DNA of 20,651 bases from a virus. The stretch is taken from positions 1 through 20,651 of IMG/VR virus record IMGVR_UViG_3300025322_001758. One strand, given 5' to 3'. The notes beneath the pieces are model-generated. The model worked only from the letters and a program-made list of their open reading frames with translations. It did not search any database and was not told where the DNA came from. Below, in pieces: positions 1 through 7,321 of the stretch; positions within the stretch are counted from its first letter, which is position 1; every line of letters starts with the position of its first letter. The position numbers and the translations under genes were made by a program.

Positions 1-147
1 GGCCTATGACGTGGTGGCGTGGGAATCTTCGACTCGCTCACGACGGGATGCTTGCTACTGTATGGCAAGCTCTCTACGTCGAAGGCGCTCGGCGCGGCTG
101 ATGTGTTGGAGTTCGCTGCGAGTGCGTTAGACGTGACATTTGATTGA
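1..147 (+). pseudogene. 3' end of a Gp80-like phage tail protein, apparently frameshifted
   Basis: The frame ending at TGA 145-147 reads GGVGIFDSLTTGCLLLYGKL and continues to end in ASALDVTFD. This matches the C-terminal pattern of the mycobacteriophage Gp80-like tail family (GIFD...LLYYG.L...K.V..GD...F..G.L.VTLD). The frame is blocked by TGA at 7-9, while the next frame reads AYDVV just before. Joining the two by one extra base near 16-18 would give AYDVVGVGIFDS, a natural family sequence. So a one-base deletion or sequencing error near 18 is the simplest explanation; a short product from GTG at 19 is possible but less likely. The gene begins outside the window. Confidence 0.55.
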
Positions 148-165
148 TGGTCTGGAGGCTGCGTT

Positions 166-1938
166 GTGGCTATTGGATTCGTCAATCAAGGATCGTCTGC
201 TGACCCAGATTTTAACATTAGTACGGATAGCGCATCATATGACAGCGCGATATGGACACCGCCCGCGAGTGGACTAGTCTGCGTATGGGTACACACGCGC
301 GTCACAGGAGGCAGCCCGAATACCTCGGCATCAGTCACTGGGAATGGTCTGACTTGGGCCGAAGCCGGGACGATGACATTCAGCACAACTCGGCGAGTTT
401 CTTTATTTGTAGCCAACGCCAGCGGAGCCACGTCGGGATCGACAAAATTTCTATTCGATAACACACAACTCCACTGTGATGCGCTGTTCTTTTCAGTGGA
501 TGGCGCTCATCTAAGTGACGGGTCGGCTTGTGCGATAAGGCAACTAGGATCAGCGTCCGGGTCTGGAACGTCGGGCTGTATCACATTGGCGGCGGCGGGA
601 GACACAAATAATCGTCCGATTTCGTCTTGGAAACATCTTGCTAGTGAAGGGACTGCCCCCCGAACCAACTGGACTGAGCTTGATGACCTTCTAGGCACGG
701 GGCCGACTCGCGATGTACAGTCACAATACCGTGGCGACGCCTGGGAAACGGAATGCTCGGCATCGTGGGTAACTTCTGCAACATGGGGCGGACTGTCCGC
801 CGAGGTCAAGGCCGCTGCGAGTGCTGGAGGAGTAACGCATAGTGTGGATGCTGTTTTGTCCGCATTTGGAAATATGATAAACATGGCACGTAAGACAACG
901 CGGGGTGTCGCTGCTCTGTCTGGAATTGCTACCACAACCAACGTAGCCAGGATGACAGGACGCGGCGCGACGACGTTTCAATGTGTTGCTAATCTGTCGT
1001 CGGCTGGACGGGTGATGCTGAGAGGCAATGCGGCGCTGGCGGCGGTATCCGATTTGGTATCCACGGTATGGTTGACTGCGCGCGCGAATGCGACGCTTCC
1101 CGGAACCGCAAGTCTGGACAGCACGGCGCGCGCAATCTTGGCTGGTGCAGCCGCGATCACGGGCGTGGCTGACTTGACCAATGCTGCGCGTGCTACGTTT
1201 CATGGAATCGCGGCAATGGATGCACGCTCGGATTTGCTTAGCAGCGCATGGAAGTTATCGAGCGCAACTGCATTGCTGGAGGCTTATGCCAACATCACAT
1301 CCACCGCGCGGCTGACGTTGGCAGGTACAGCGATTCTCACGGGCGCGGCTTCGTTGCAGGTAGCGGCAGCCTTGCGCGCGGCAGGCGCGGCGGTTCTGAC
1401 GGGAACTGCCACACTCTCGCCACAGGGTCAGGTCACATTCAGGGGTACGGCGGAACTATCTGGTATTGCAAGCCTGCTTGTTTCCGTTGGCGGTCAAGTC
1501 TTGTCGGCGACGGCAGCCTTGTCGGTGGCGTCTGACTTGGCGACGAGCGGTCGCATCGTCCTGAGCGGTGCAGCATCATTGACCAGCATCGCAGAAATCA
1601 TATCGGCGGCGATGATCTTCAGACGATCCAACGCCGCGCTTAACGTAACCGCCAGCATTGCACCCAGTGGCCGACTGACCCTAAGCGGTGCAGCAGCACT
1701 CGCAGGTACAGCAACGTATGCAGCCAGCGGTCATCTCATTCTGAGCGGTGCGGTACTCTTGGAGTCATTCGCCAACTTGGTATCGGTCGGCACTTTGCTC
1801 GGTGCAGTGGTGGTCTATGCTGTGATCGAGTTGGAATTGCCCGAACGGGACACGGTGTTAGGGCTGCGGTCTCGGCTGCGGCCGATCACTCTGATCGTTC
1901 CGGTGCGCAGTCTCATACTCGATCTGAAGGATCGGTGA
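166..1938 (+). CDS. Repeat-rich tail fibre or appendage-like structural protein (590 aa)
   Basis: Probable virion appendage protein. It starts at GTG 166 behind GGAGG (154-158, 7-nt spacing). Residues 1 to about 225 form a beta-rich domain with many Ser, Thr and Gly, like phage appendage jelly rolls. About residues 239-538 are fifteen tandem units of roughly 20 residues with the pattern xxxxARhxLxGxAxLxGxAxL (for example TSTARLTLAGTAILTGAASL). The last 40 residues change character (LELPERDTVLGLRSRLRPIT), ending in short basic and hydrophobic strands. There is no signal peptide and no catalytic motif. Similar Leu-Gly-Ala repeats occur in actinophage minor tail proteins. Its stop abuts the ATG of the adaptor-like gene, so the two are probably co-translated. 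The exact virion position is inferred from neighbours. Confidence 0.72.
   Translation: MAIGFVNQGSSADPDFNISTDSASYDSAIWTPPASGLVCVWVHTRVTGGSPNTSASVTGNGLTWAEAGTMTFSTTRRVSLFVANASGATSGSTKFLFDNTQLHCDALFFSVDGAHLSDGSACAIRQLGSASGSGTSGCITLAAAGDTNNRPISSWKHLASEGTAPRTNWTELDDLLGTGPTRDVQSQYRGDAWETECSASWVTSATWGGLSAEVKAAASAGGVTHSVDAVLSAFGNMINMARKTTRGVAALSGIATTTNVARMTGRGATTFQCVANLSSAGRVMLRGNAALAAVSDLVSTVWLTARANATLPGTASLDSTARAILAGAAAITGVADLTNAARATFHGIAAMDARSDLLSSAWKLSSATALLEAYANITSTARLTLAGTAILTGAASLQVAAALRAAGAAVLTGTATLSPQGQVTFRGTAELSGIASLLVSVGGQVLSATAALSVASDLATSGRIVLSGAASLTSIAEIISAAMIFRRSNAALNVTASIAPSGRLTLSGAAALAGTATYAASGHLILSGAVLLESFANLVSVGTLLGAVVVYAVIELELPERDTVLGLRSRLRPITLIVPVRSLILDLKDR
880..1779 (+). repeat. 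Fifteen tandem 60-bp (20-residue) protein-coding repeats
   Basis: Exactly 900 bp encode 15 degenerate units. Thirteen units are 20 residues, one is 19 and one is 21. Conserved positions are a small residue plus Arg or Gly early, Leu-x-Gly in the middle and Ala-x-Leu near the end. At DNA level the better copies share motifs such as CTGAGCGGTGCAGCA (near 1561, 1681 and 1741), so at least part of the array grew by recent duplication. Confidence 0.85.
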
Positions 1939-2259
1939 ATGCCATCTTACCGGATGTTCAAAGATTCACCGTGGGAACAAGGCGAGGATGAACGGATTGC
2001 CTATTCGTTTGATACAACGCCGTGGGGCGTGACGTGTCCGCTGTCGCCGTCAATGGTTGTATTGGTCAACGGCTCAGACGTGACAGCGTCAAAGACGACG
2101 GGGTCTGCTGCGATAGGGACGTGCGCGACGTGTGTTGTCTTGGGTCGGTTCGACAACCCAGTACCGAGCACGACTTATCGGATTCAAGTTACTTTCACCG
2201 ATAACAAGGCGACACCGAACACTTATGGCGCTTATGGCGAAGTAACAGGAGCTTCCTAG
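1939..2259 (+). CDS. Phage fibre-tail adaptor-like protein (106 aa)
   Basis: Small beta-rich protein that reads YSFDTTPWG, then SPSMVVLVNGSDVTASKTTG, then TYRIQVTFTDN. It resembles the compact single-domain proteins found beside phage fibre genes and annotated as fibre-tail adaptor or virion cement proteins (a Y-FDT-PW start, an Ig-like core with dVTas and a TYRvevtFt strand). The ATG follows the fibre stop codon directly (TGA 1936-1938, ATG 1939), with AAGGA upstream, which implies translational coupling and a shared role. The family call rests on pattern recognition only. Confidence 0.6.
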   Translation: MPSYRMFKDSPWEQGEDERIAYSFDTTPWGVTCPLSPSMVVLVNGSDVTASKTTGSAAIGTCATCVVLGRFDNPVPSTTYRIQVTFTDNKATPNTYGAYGEVTGAS

Positions 2260-2260
2260 C

Positions 2261-2794
2261 ATGGCCTACGCAAGCGGAACCGATGTCGCCTCGCTCTGCA
2301 GAAACCTAGTCGGTTCGGCGTCATCGTTTGACACTTCGACAAGCCCGAACCTGACGCAGGTCAACCTATGGCTATCGAGCGGCTGCGCGCTGATAAATTC
2401 CATCATCGGATCGCGCGGCTTTGGTGCCATCCCAACGACCTCGGCGGCCTATGATTTCGCGCGCGATGCCAACGCGCTCTATGCGGCCTGGCGCGCTGAA
2501 TCATCGCGCATCAGTGCGCGTGTCGCACCAGGTGAACGGACGCGGGCGGACAAATTCAAGCAGGATTTCAACGATGCACTCGGTGAATTGAAGACGATGG
2601 ACCTATCACGCCTGGGTGTCAGCGTGGCCAACTCGCAGATTTACGCGGGTGGTATCAGTGTGGCAGATCGGGACAGTGTGGAAGCAGACTCTGACCGAGT
2701 GACATCGCGCTTTATTCGTGGGATGTTCCGCAACAAAGAGACGATTGAGCCGAGCGGGACGGATGCAGGCGATCCGCAGGCACACGAGAACTAA
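2261..2794 (+). CDS. Head-tail connector-like phage protein (177 aa)
   Basis: The protein begins with a helical domain (residues about 1-110) in which TDVASLCRNLVG is followed by a helix of the type VNLWLSSGCALINSIIG. This resembles gp6-like head-tail connector or adaptor proteins, which complete the portal and join head to tail. The C-terminal third (YAGGISVADRDSVEADSDRV, then FIRGMF) is a recurring tail of such phage proteins. It starts one base after the preceding stop, with AGGAG upstream. Its end overlaps the end of the reverse-strand membrane gene by three bases. The connector role is inferred from fold pattern and position. Confidence 0.55.
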   Translation: MAYASGTDVASLCRNLVGSASSFDTSTSPNLTQVNLWLSSGCALINSIIGSRGFGAIPTTSAAYDFARDANALYAAWRAESSRISARVAPGERTRADKFKQDFNDALGELKTMDLSRLGVSVANSQIYAGGISVADRDSVEADSDRVTSRFIRGMFRNKETIEPSGTDAGDPQAHEN

Positions 2795-3066
2795 TGTTGA
2801 TAGATGCCCCATCCATCGTTCTCGGAAAGATGATATTCAATAATGTCACCGCACTCGTATGCGATTCGTTTCTCTGAATCCAGGCGTTTACATTGGTAGA
2901 GCGCGCCGGATGCGGACTTCACGAAATATGGACGCTCATTGGTGGATGACGACAGATTGTCGGCATGAATGACGGACAGCACGATGACTAAAATGCCACT
3001 CACAAGAACAATGACGAACAGCCAGTTAAGGCCTGTGTCCAGTGTGAACTTTACTGATTTTAACAT
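2791..3066 (-). CDS. Reverse-strand single-span membrane protein (91 aa), moron-like
   Basis: Unrecognised protein. Residues about 14-33 (LNWLFVIVLVSGILVIVLSV) form one strong transmembrane helix preceded by a short basic end, so the roughly 55-residue Cys-containing C-terminal part (YQCKRL, YECGDI) probably faces outward. The start is the ATG complementary to 3064-3066; it has only a weak GGAT upstream. A longer in-frame form reaching 3150 or 3174 exists but adds unlikely residues. The gene is alone, opposite to the structural operon, in an AT-richer gap with its own extended -10 promoter. That fits a moron (an extra gene expressed independently, often for superinfection exclusion). The function is unknown. 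Confidence 0.6.
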   Translation of the reverse strand: MLKSVKFTLDTGLNWLFVIVLVSGILVIVLSVIHADNLSSSTNERPYFVKSASGALYQCKRLDSEKRIAYECGDIIEYHLSENDGWGIYQH

Positions 3067-3118
3067 GGAATCATATCCAGTGATTTGAGAAGCACCCCTA
3101 TCGGGAAGTCGGTATCGT

Positions 3119-3189
3119 TGCTTAGGCGAACCGGCCCAATAGGGGAGCATGTATGAAACAAAAACACCGAACACCGTTTCGCCTAAGCA
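3119..3189. repeat. 12-bp perfect inverted repeat with 47-bp spacer
   Basis: TGCTTAGGCGAA at 3119-3130 and its exact complement TTCGCCTAAGCA at 3178-3189. The right arm sits at the predicted start point of the leftward promoter. The left arm lies in its leader, just before the ribosome site of the rightward upstream ORF. It could be a two-site operator (looping) or a leader RNA stem. Confidence 0.75.
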
Positions 3190-3227
3190 TTGTCATTATA
3201 GCATACCTGTCAAGAGACCTGGAATGA
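3153..3227 (+). CDS. 24-codon upstream ORF coupled to the first glycosyltransferase
   Basis: ATG 3153 has a strong ribosome site (AGGGGAG, 3141-3147, 5-nt spacing). The ORF ends at TGA 3225-3227, overlapping the ATG of the glycosyltransferase by four bases (ATGA). The glycosyltransferase itself has no good ribosome site, so its translation may depend on this ORF. The peptide contains LSIVIIAYLSRDLE, which looks like the first beta strand of GT2-family glycosyltransferases (SIVIxAYNRxxLLE). It may be a relic of a deleted GT2 gene or a leader peptide. Its short length keeps confidence low. Confidence 0.4.
   Translation: MKQKHRTPFRLSIVIIAYLSRDLE
3195..3203 (-). promoter_or_regulatory. Extended -10 promoter for the reverse-strand membrane gene
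   Basis: The complement of 3195-3203 reads TGCTATAAT: a perfect TATAAT preceded by the TGn extension. No good -35 lies at 17 bp, as expected for extended -10 promoters. A TTGACA seven bases upstream is too close to act as its -35. Transcription would start near 3188, about 120 nt before the ATG at 3066. Confidence 0.5.
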
Positions 3228-4498
3228 ATAAGGGCTTACATCTCATCTATTTATATGCTGACAGCGCGAGCGAATGGAATTGCAGTCAATGGCGTGCGCT
3301 TTCCCCATCCGACTGCATCAATGCTGAGCATGCCGCCGGCCATACGTCGATGACGGCGAAGCTGTTCTTCATGCCGACCGCGCTCGACTGGAGACATCCT
3401 GAAGTAACGCGGCAGATCGGGCGTGGCGACGTTCTGATCTTCCAACGAAATGTCATCACGCGCGACGTTTGGGATGCTATGGATTATTGGCGCGCACTGG
3501 GCAAGGTCGTCATCATCGATCTTGATGACCATTACCCTGATCTGCCGCCGAGCAACCCAGCATTTCCGTATTGGATCATGAACAAGGTCGGACTCAATCC
3601 AGAGCCGATCGTGGCATTGGCTGAAGGCATGCGACATGCTGACGCGCTCACCTCGCCGAGCAAGATTATCTTGAGGGATTGGGAGCATATCATTCCAGGC
3701 TATTGGCTGCCGAATTGGACACGTCGCGCATGGTTCGAGGGTCTCGATCAGAAACCGATGGGCGCGCCCGATCTAGAGTTACTCTATGACGAAACAGAGA
3801 AACCGACACAGCTCAAGAGTCGAGTGCGGTCAGACACGGACGGAACTGTCATCATTGGATGGGGCGGCTCGATCAGTCACGTCGATTCGTGGCTGTTTAG
3901 CGGAATAGTCGAAGCATTGGATCGCGTCTTCGACAAACACAAAAACGCGCTTCTGAAGTTCTGCGGATACGAGCAGCGGCTTGATTTCGTGCTGAAGCGA
4001 TGGGGTGATCGCGTGATTCGTCAGGCTGGCGTCAAGCCAGAGCATTGGCCGCTTGTGCTGAGCACGTTTGATATAGGCGTTGCGCCACTCGAAACACTGC
4101 CGCTTGATCCGCCGTGGCGCGAGGGGGCACCACTTGCATCATACGACGAGCGCCGGTCGTGGCTGAAGGCAGTCGAATACACGACGGCTGGCGTGCCGTG
4201 GATTGCTAGTCGATCTCTGACCTATAATGATCTGGCGCACATGGGGCGCATCTCAGACAACACACCCGATGCGTGGTTCGCCGCGCTTGACGATATGATT
4301 CAGAACATCGTGGCGCACAAGAAGATCGCATGGGAACGCCGAACGTGGTCAATGAAGAAGCTCACGCTGGAGGGCAACATCGGCAAGTATCAGGGCATTA
4401 TTGAGCGTGTCATCGCGGATTCACAGACGCGCAAGGGCTCTAAACTGCCGGGTATCCTCTATGTTCAACAGAAGGCAGCGCAGGAGGTAGCAGCATAA
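3224..4498 (+). CDS. GT-B fold glycosyltransferase, GT4-like (424 aa)
   Basis: Transfers a sugar from an activated donor; the acceptor is unknown. The start at ATG 3224 (MNKGLHLIYLYAD) is chosen because it opens with a Rossmann first strand and overlaps the upstream ORF by ATGA. The N-terminal half ends in VVIIDLDDHYPDLP (about residues 95-108). The C-terminal half shows IGWGGS (211-216), the start of the donor-binding domain, then DIGVAPL (283-289) and KAVEYTTAGVPWIAS (about 315-329). This last is the GT4 donor-binding motif (E-x-x-x-x-G-x-P), with the first Glu position replaced around Lys-Ala-Val-Glu. There is no signal peptide or membrane span, so it is cytoplasmic. It is the first of two glycosyltransferases inside the structural operon, which suggests glycosylation of virion proteins. 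Confidence 0.75.
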   Translation: MNKGLHLIYLYADSASEWNCSQWRALSPSDCINAEHAAGHTSMTAKLFFMPTALDWRHPEVTRQIGRGDVLIFQRNVITRDVWDAMDYWRALGKVVIIDLDDHYPDLPPSNPAFPYWIMNKVGLNPEPIVALAEGMRHADALTSPSKIILRDWEHIIPGYWLPNWTRRAWFEGLDQKPMGAPDLELLYDETEKPTQLKSRVRSDTDGTVIIGWGGSISHVDSWLFSGIVEALDRVFDKHKNALLKFCGYEQRLDFVLKRWGDRVIRQAGVKPEHWPLVLSTFDIGVAPLETLPLDPPWREGAPLASYDERRSWLKAVEYTTAGVPWIASRSLTYNDLAHMGRISDNTPDAWFAALDDMIQNIVAHKKIAWERRTWSMKKLTLEGNIGKYQGIIERVIADSQTRKGSKLPGILYVQQKAAQEVAA

Positions 4499-4701
4499 TG
4501 GCTGATGGGAACGCGGCGACGAAAGCAGATCAGAATGAGGCCATGTATCACATGGCGAGTGAGTGGTTTGTCGGATTGGGTCTGATCATCGATGACATCG
4601 ATCTGGGTGACGCGATGAAGTATGACGTTCTGCGCGTGAGCGGCAGACTGCTGGAGCGAGGGCAAGGCGATGGCCGAACCGAACAACAATCAGGATCGTA
4701 A
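4498..4701 (+). CDS. Small conserved-looking phage protein between two glycosyltransferases (67 aa)
   Basis: Unrecognised acidic protein. Its ATG overlaps the preceding TAA (TAATG) behind AGGAGG at about 4485, and its last 32 bases overlap the next gene, so it is tightly coupled to both. The readable part is MASEWFVGLGLIIDDIDLGD, a short amphipathic helix and acidic segment. The last 15 residues (GQGDGRTEQQSGS) are low complexity and come from the overlap. Position suggests a helper to the glycosyltransferases, but nothing in the sequence proves this. Confidence 0.6.
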   Translation: MADGNAATKADQNEAMYHMASEWFVGLGLIIDDIDLGDAMKYDVLRVSGRLLERGQGDGRTEQQSGS

Positions 4702-5911
4702 ACGGGTACTGATGCTGCATGGGCATCCCGTCAGCCAGGGCTATTGGCGTGGTCTGTCGGAGCACTATGATTTGTGCTTCACTTCTCCGCAGGCAACTGA
4801 ATACGCCATGTCGATTGGCGTGCCATGCTTTGCCCTCAATGGCTTCATGAACGGAGATGTTCAAGAACACGCGCTCAGTATGTCCGCGCAGATCGCATCG
4901 AAAGCAGTTCAGAGCGCCAGCGTGATCTCGGGACGGCTTCTGTTGCAGTTCAATGGCAGTGCGCCATCTGAGTTTCATTCAGCTAAAGACTGGTGGCCGG
5001 GATACGTGTTACAGCATGCTCAGGCCATCGCGCTCCAGTCGGCCCTACTGACGCAACTATCCAACATTCGGGAAATAGCGGGCTGCGTTGTGCATGAAGA
5101 TGTGGCTCCCGATACGCGTAGTCTGGTGCTGTGGTGTAAGGCGCGTGGCATCCCGACGATCCATGTGCCACACGCGGCCTGTCATCTGCGCGCCGATGGC
5201 GGCTCGGACATTCACCGCGAATCGAGGTCGGACTGGATCCTCGCCAGCGGAGAATATGAGCGCGATTTCTATGTCGCAGGCGGTCATCCAGCGGATCGTA
5301 TTGACATTGTCGGCGCGCCGCAGATGGACGGCTTGTATGCCGATGAAGTGCTGCCCACCCAGGCTGAGGCGCGTCGCGTTATGGACATCGACAATGAGCG
5401 CGTCATTTGCTATGCGGGTACGTGGTCGCAGACGACCGCTGTTCGCGGGACTGGAAACGTGGAGATGAACGAGGGCTTGCGCGCTGTGATCGAGTTGACG
5501 CACGAATGGCAAGCCGTTCTGATCATCAAGTCGCACCCGAACGGGGGAGACGATAAAGCCTTCGAGCAGGCGCTGCGCGATACGAATACGCCCGGCCTGA
5601 TCACGAAGCACTATCTATCATATGCTGTTCGTGCGGCGGATGTGCTTGTGGCACAGGGACCGTCGAATATCTGCATCGAGGCAGCGATACTGGGAACGCC
5701 GTCCTGTTACATTCAAAGCGAAGGTTTTGATTATGCCCACGCATTGCCATTTCGCTCCAGTGCAGAGCGACTTAATATCATTGCTATTGAGGCGCGGGAC
5801 TCGCGCGGCGATCCGGCGTGGCAAGACTTCATTCGTCTCTATAACGCGGCGCACCCCGAAGGCGGCGCGGTCGAGGCAGTGGTAGAGAAGGTGATCGAGT
5901 TATGCCGCTAA
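4670..5911 (+). CDS. GT-B type glycosyl- or glycerophosphotransferase-like protein (413 aa)
   Basis: Two Rossmann-like halves. The N-terminal half includes VVHEDVAPDTRSLVLWCKAR and IPTIHVPHA (about 161-169). The C-terminal half has DWILASGEYERDFYVAGG, then VICYAGTWSQ (245-254), LIIKSHPNGG (284-293) and DVLVAQGPSNICIEAAILG (about 324-342). The KSHP, D-x-L-V-x-x-G-P-S-N and E-A-x-x-x-G-T-P elements are characteristic of CDP-glycerol/poly-glycerophosphate transferases and UDP-GlcNAc epimerase-like GT-B enzymes. No membrane segment is seen. It overlaps the small gene upstream by 32 bases and the gp10-like gene downstream by 10. The likely role, with the first transferase, is to decorate virion proteins or alter a host surface glycan; the substrate cannot be told. 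Confidence 0.7.
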   Translation: MAEPNNNQDRKRVLMLHGHPVSQGYWRGLSEHYDLCFTSPQATEYAMSIGVPCFALNGFMNGDVQEHALSMSAQIASKAVQSASVISGRLLLQFNGSAPSEFHSAKDWWPGYVLQHAQAIALQSALLTQLSNIREIAGCVVHEDVAPDTRSLVLWCKARGIPTIHVPHAACHLRADGGSDIHRESRSDWILASGEYERDFYVAGGHPADRIDIVGAPQMDGLYADEVLPTQAEARRVMDIDNERVICYAGTWSQTTAVRGTGNVEMNEGLRAVIELTHEWQAVLIIKSHPNGGDDKAFEQALRDTNTPGLITKHYLSYAVRAADVLVAQGPSNICIEAAILGTPSCYIQSEGFDYAHALPFRSSAERLNIIAIEARDSRGDPAWQDFIRLYNAAHPEGGAVEAVVEKVIELCR

Positions 5912-6402
5912 TTCACATTTATTCCGACGGTGTGCTTGAGCATGTAGAGTCTCGAATTAGATTCGCTCCGCAATGGATTCCTAAGCTGATTCAACGCGAG
6001 ATCAAGCGAACAGGTGGAGCCGCGCTAAAAAACATGCAAAGTATGCTAGGACGCAACTATTACACAGGCGCGCTCATGAGAAGCGTGAAGGCGGAATATG
6101 ACAGCAAGGGCTACAGAGTCACGATTTCTCCAACGGCACAACGCGGGAGATGGGATGCTGGATTGATTTTGGAATTTGGAACTGGTCCCATTACTCATGC
6201 GCCGTGGGCACCCATTGCGAGGTGGGCAGGTACGAAAGGTGCACCGATGCCAGGAACAATTATAAAGATTCGGACGAAAGGGGTAGAGAAACACCCGTTT
6301 TTAGATGATACAATGAATGCGACAAAACCTGTCATTGATTTTGCTGTTGCGCAGATTGCGCGCGGGCTTGCCATAAGCATTCTCTACGAATCATTGGAAT
6401 AG
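5902..6402 (+). CDS. HK97 gp10-like minor virion (neck) protein (166 aa)
   Basis: Members of this family sit at the head-tail neck of siphoviruses. The sequence has an early helix with KLIQREIKRTGGAALKNMQ, then YYTGALMRSVKAEYDSKGY and RVTISPTAQ, then AGLILEFGTGP (about 91-101), and ends in KHPFLDDTMNAT. This is the normal order of HK97-gp10 proteins (tG.L..Si, EfGT, .pFL.pA). Length is typical. It overlaps the preceding transferase by 10 bases. Base composition here is more AT-rich than in its neighbours. Confidence 0.75.
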   Translation: MPLIHIYSDGVLEHVESRIRFAPQWIPKLIQREIKRTGGAALKNMQSMLGRNYYTGALMRSVKAEYDSKGYRVTISPTAQRGRWDAGLILEFGTGPITHAPWAPIARWAGTKGAPMPGTIIKIRTKGVEKHPFLDDTMNATKPVIDFAVAQIARGLAISILYESLE

Positions 6403-6404
6403 AT

Positions 6405-6845
6405 ATGAGTCTGGCCGACATCCGTGAGGGGCTGTATTACACGCTTCAGGTCTGGGGTCCATGGCTGGCTTCAGAGATCAGCAGTTGCGATTTTGGAATT
6501 CTGGAAACGGTGACGACGTGCGCAATTGTGTTCATGCCAGGAGCAGACACCTCGTTTGAAGAGATAGGATTCGGAACATCCGACGCTCCAGATACGAATA
6601 CCTGGAGCATCGAAGGCGGACTCTATATCAAGGACACAGGCGATCCGCGCGCGCTGCTAGATCGGGTCTGGAGGGGGCACGACGATTTGAGAGATACGCT
6701 CCGAAAAGACCGGAGGTTAAATGACACAGCAGACAATTCCATCCTGATGAGCATGTCGTTTGATCCCGCGCTTGCCGTCGAGGCAGGCGGCGCACTGTGG
6801 GCACAAGTGATTTGGAAGATACAGGCGATTGAGTATGCAGAGTGA
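6405..6845 (+). CDS. Tail terminator/completion-like protein (146 aa)
   Basis: The gene sits between gp10-like and tail tube genes, the usual slot for the tail terminator that caps the tube and joins it to the head. The protein opens with LADIREGLYYTLQVW and has a mixed alpha/beta pattern (TTCAIVFMPG, SIEGGLYIKDTGDP, VIWKIQAIEYAE). This fits the gpU-like size and pattern, with a final beta strand giving W-K-I-x-x-x-E. No specific motif proves the family, so position carries most of the weight. Confidence 0.6.
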   Translation: MSLADIREGLYYTLQVWGPWLASEISSCDFGILETVTTCAIVFMPGADTSFEEIGFGTSDAPDTNTWSIEGGLYIKDTGDPRALLDRVWRGHDDLRDTLRKDRRLNDTADNSILMSMSFDPALAVEAGGALWAQVIWKIQAIEYAE

Positions 6846-6880
6846 TCGACCGCCGCGAGGCGGATGAATAGGAGGGTAAC

Positions 6881-7309
6881 ATGCCAAAGGTACACGGAAA
6901 GAACAGCGTCATCTTTGTCACCGATTCAGGCGGGACGTGCCGCAATCTCTCAGGCGACATGAACAATATCGTGCTGTCGTGGTCGAAGGCGAATGTGGAC
7001 GTGACCACGTTCGGCAAGAGCGATGTAGACAGGATTCCAGGAATCCGCGATGCGACGTTGGCTGGTGCGGGATTCTACGATGAGACTGACACGACTGGAA
7101 TTCACGCAGTCCTACAGGGCATCATGGCAGCCAGTGTGAACACGTGCATTATATACGCGCCTGGCGGATCGGTGTCAGGTTGCCAGTTGATTTCGGGATG
7201 CTACCTGATTGCATCCTACGAAATCACCGGCCCCATTGCCGGCGCGGTGGCCGCTGCGTTCTCATTTGAGCAAACGGCGGGTAGTCTGATCTTTGGCACA
7301 GTCGCATAA
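6881..7309 (+). CDS. Major tail tube protein (142 aa)
   Basis: Forms the tail tube as stacked rings. The start at ATG 6881 follows a strong AGGAGGGT site. Typical features are GKNSVIFVTDSGGTCRNLSGD, then a hydrophobic DVTTFGKSDVDRIPGIRDAT (about 46-65), then LAGAGFYDET and, near the end, a FSFEQT strand. The VDVTTFG...PGIRDATLAGAGFYD block is the recognisable core of siphovirus tube proteins of this length. The 35-base gap before it and the strong ribosome site fit a highly expressed structural gene. Confidence 0.75.
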   Translation: MPKVHGKNSVIFVTDSGGTCRNLSGDMNNIVLSWSKANVDVTTFGKSDVDRIPGIRDATLAGAGFYDETDTTGIHAVLQGIMAASVNTCIIYAPGGSVSGCQLISGCYLIASYEITGPIAGAVAAAFSFEQTAGSLIFGTVA

Positions 7310-7321
7310 CGGGAGATTGCC

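Noticed and set aside
3149-3223. Longer start of the first glycosyltransferase at 3149
   Set aside because: The AGGGGAG site is only 1 nt from this ATG, the extra residues do not look like the family, and the ATGA overlap at 3224 fits better.
5057-5611. Reverse-strand ORF of 184 codons
   Set aside because: Shadow of the second glycosyltransferase-like gene; composition reads as a complement of its codon pattern.
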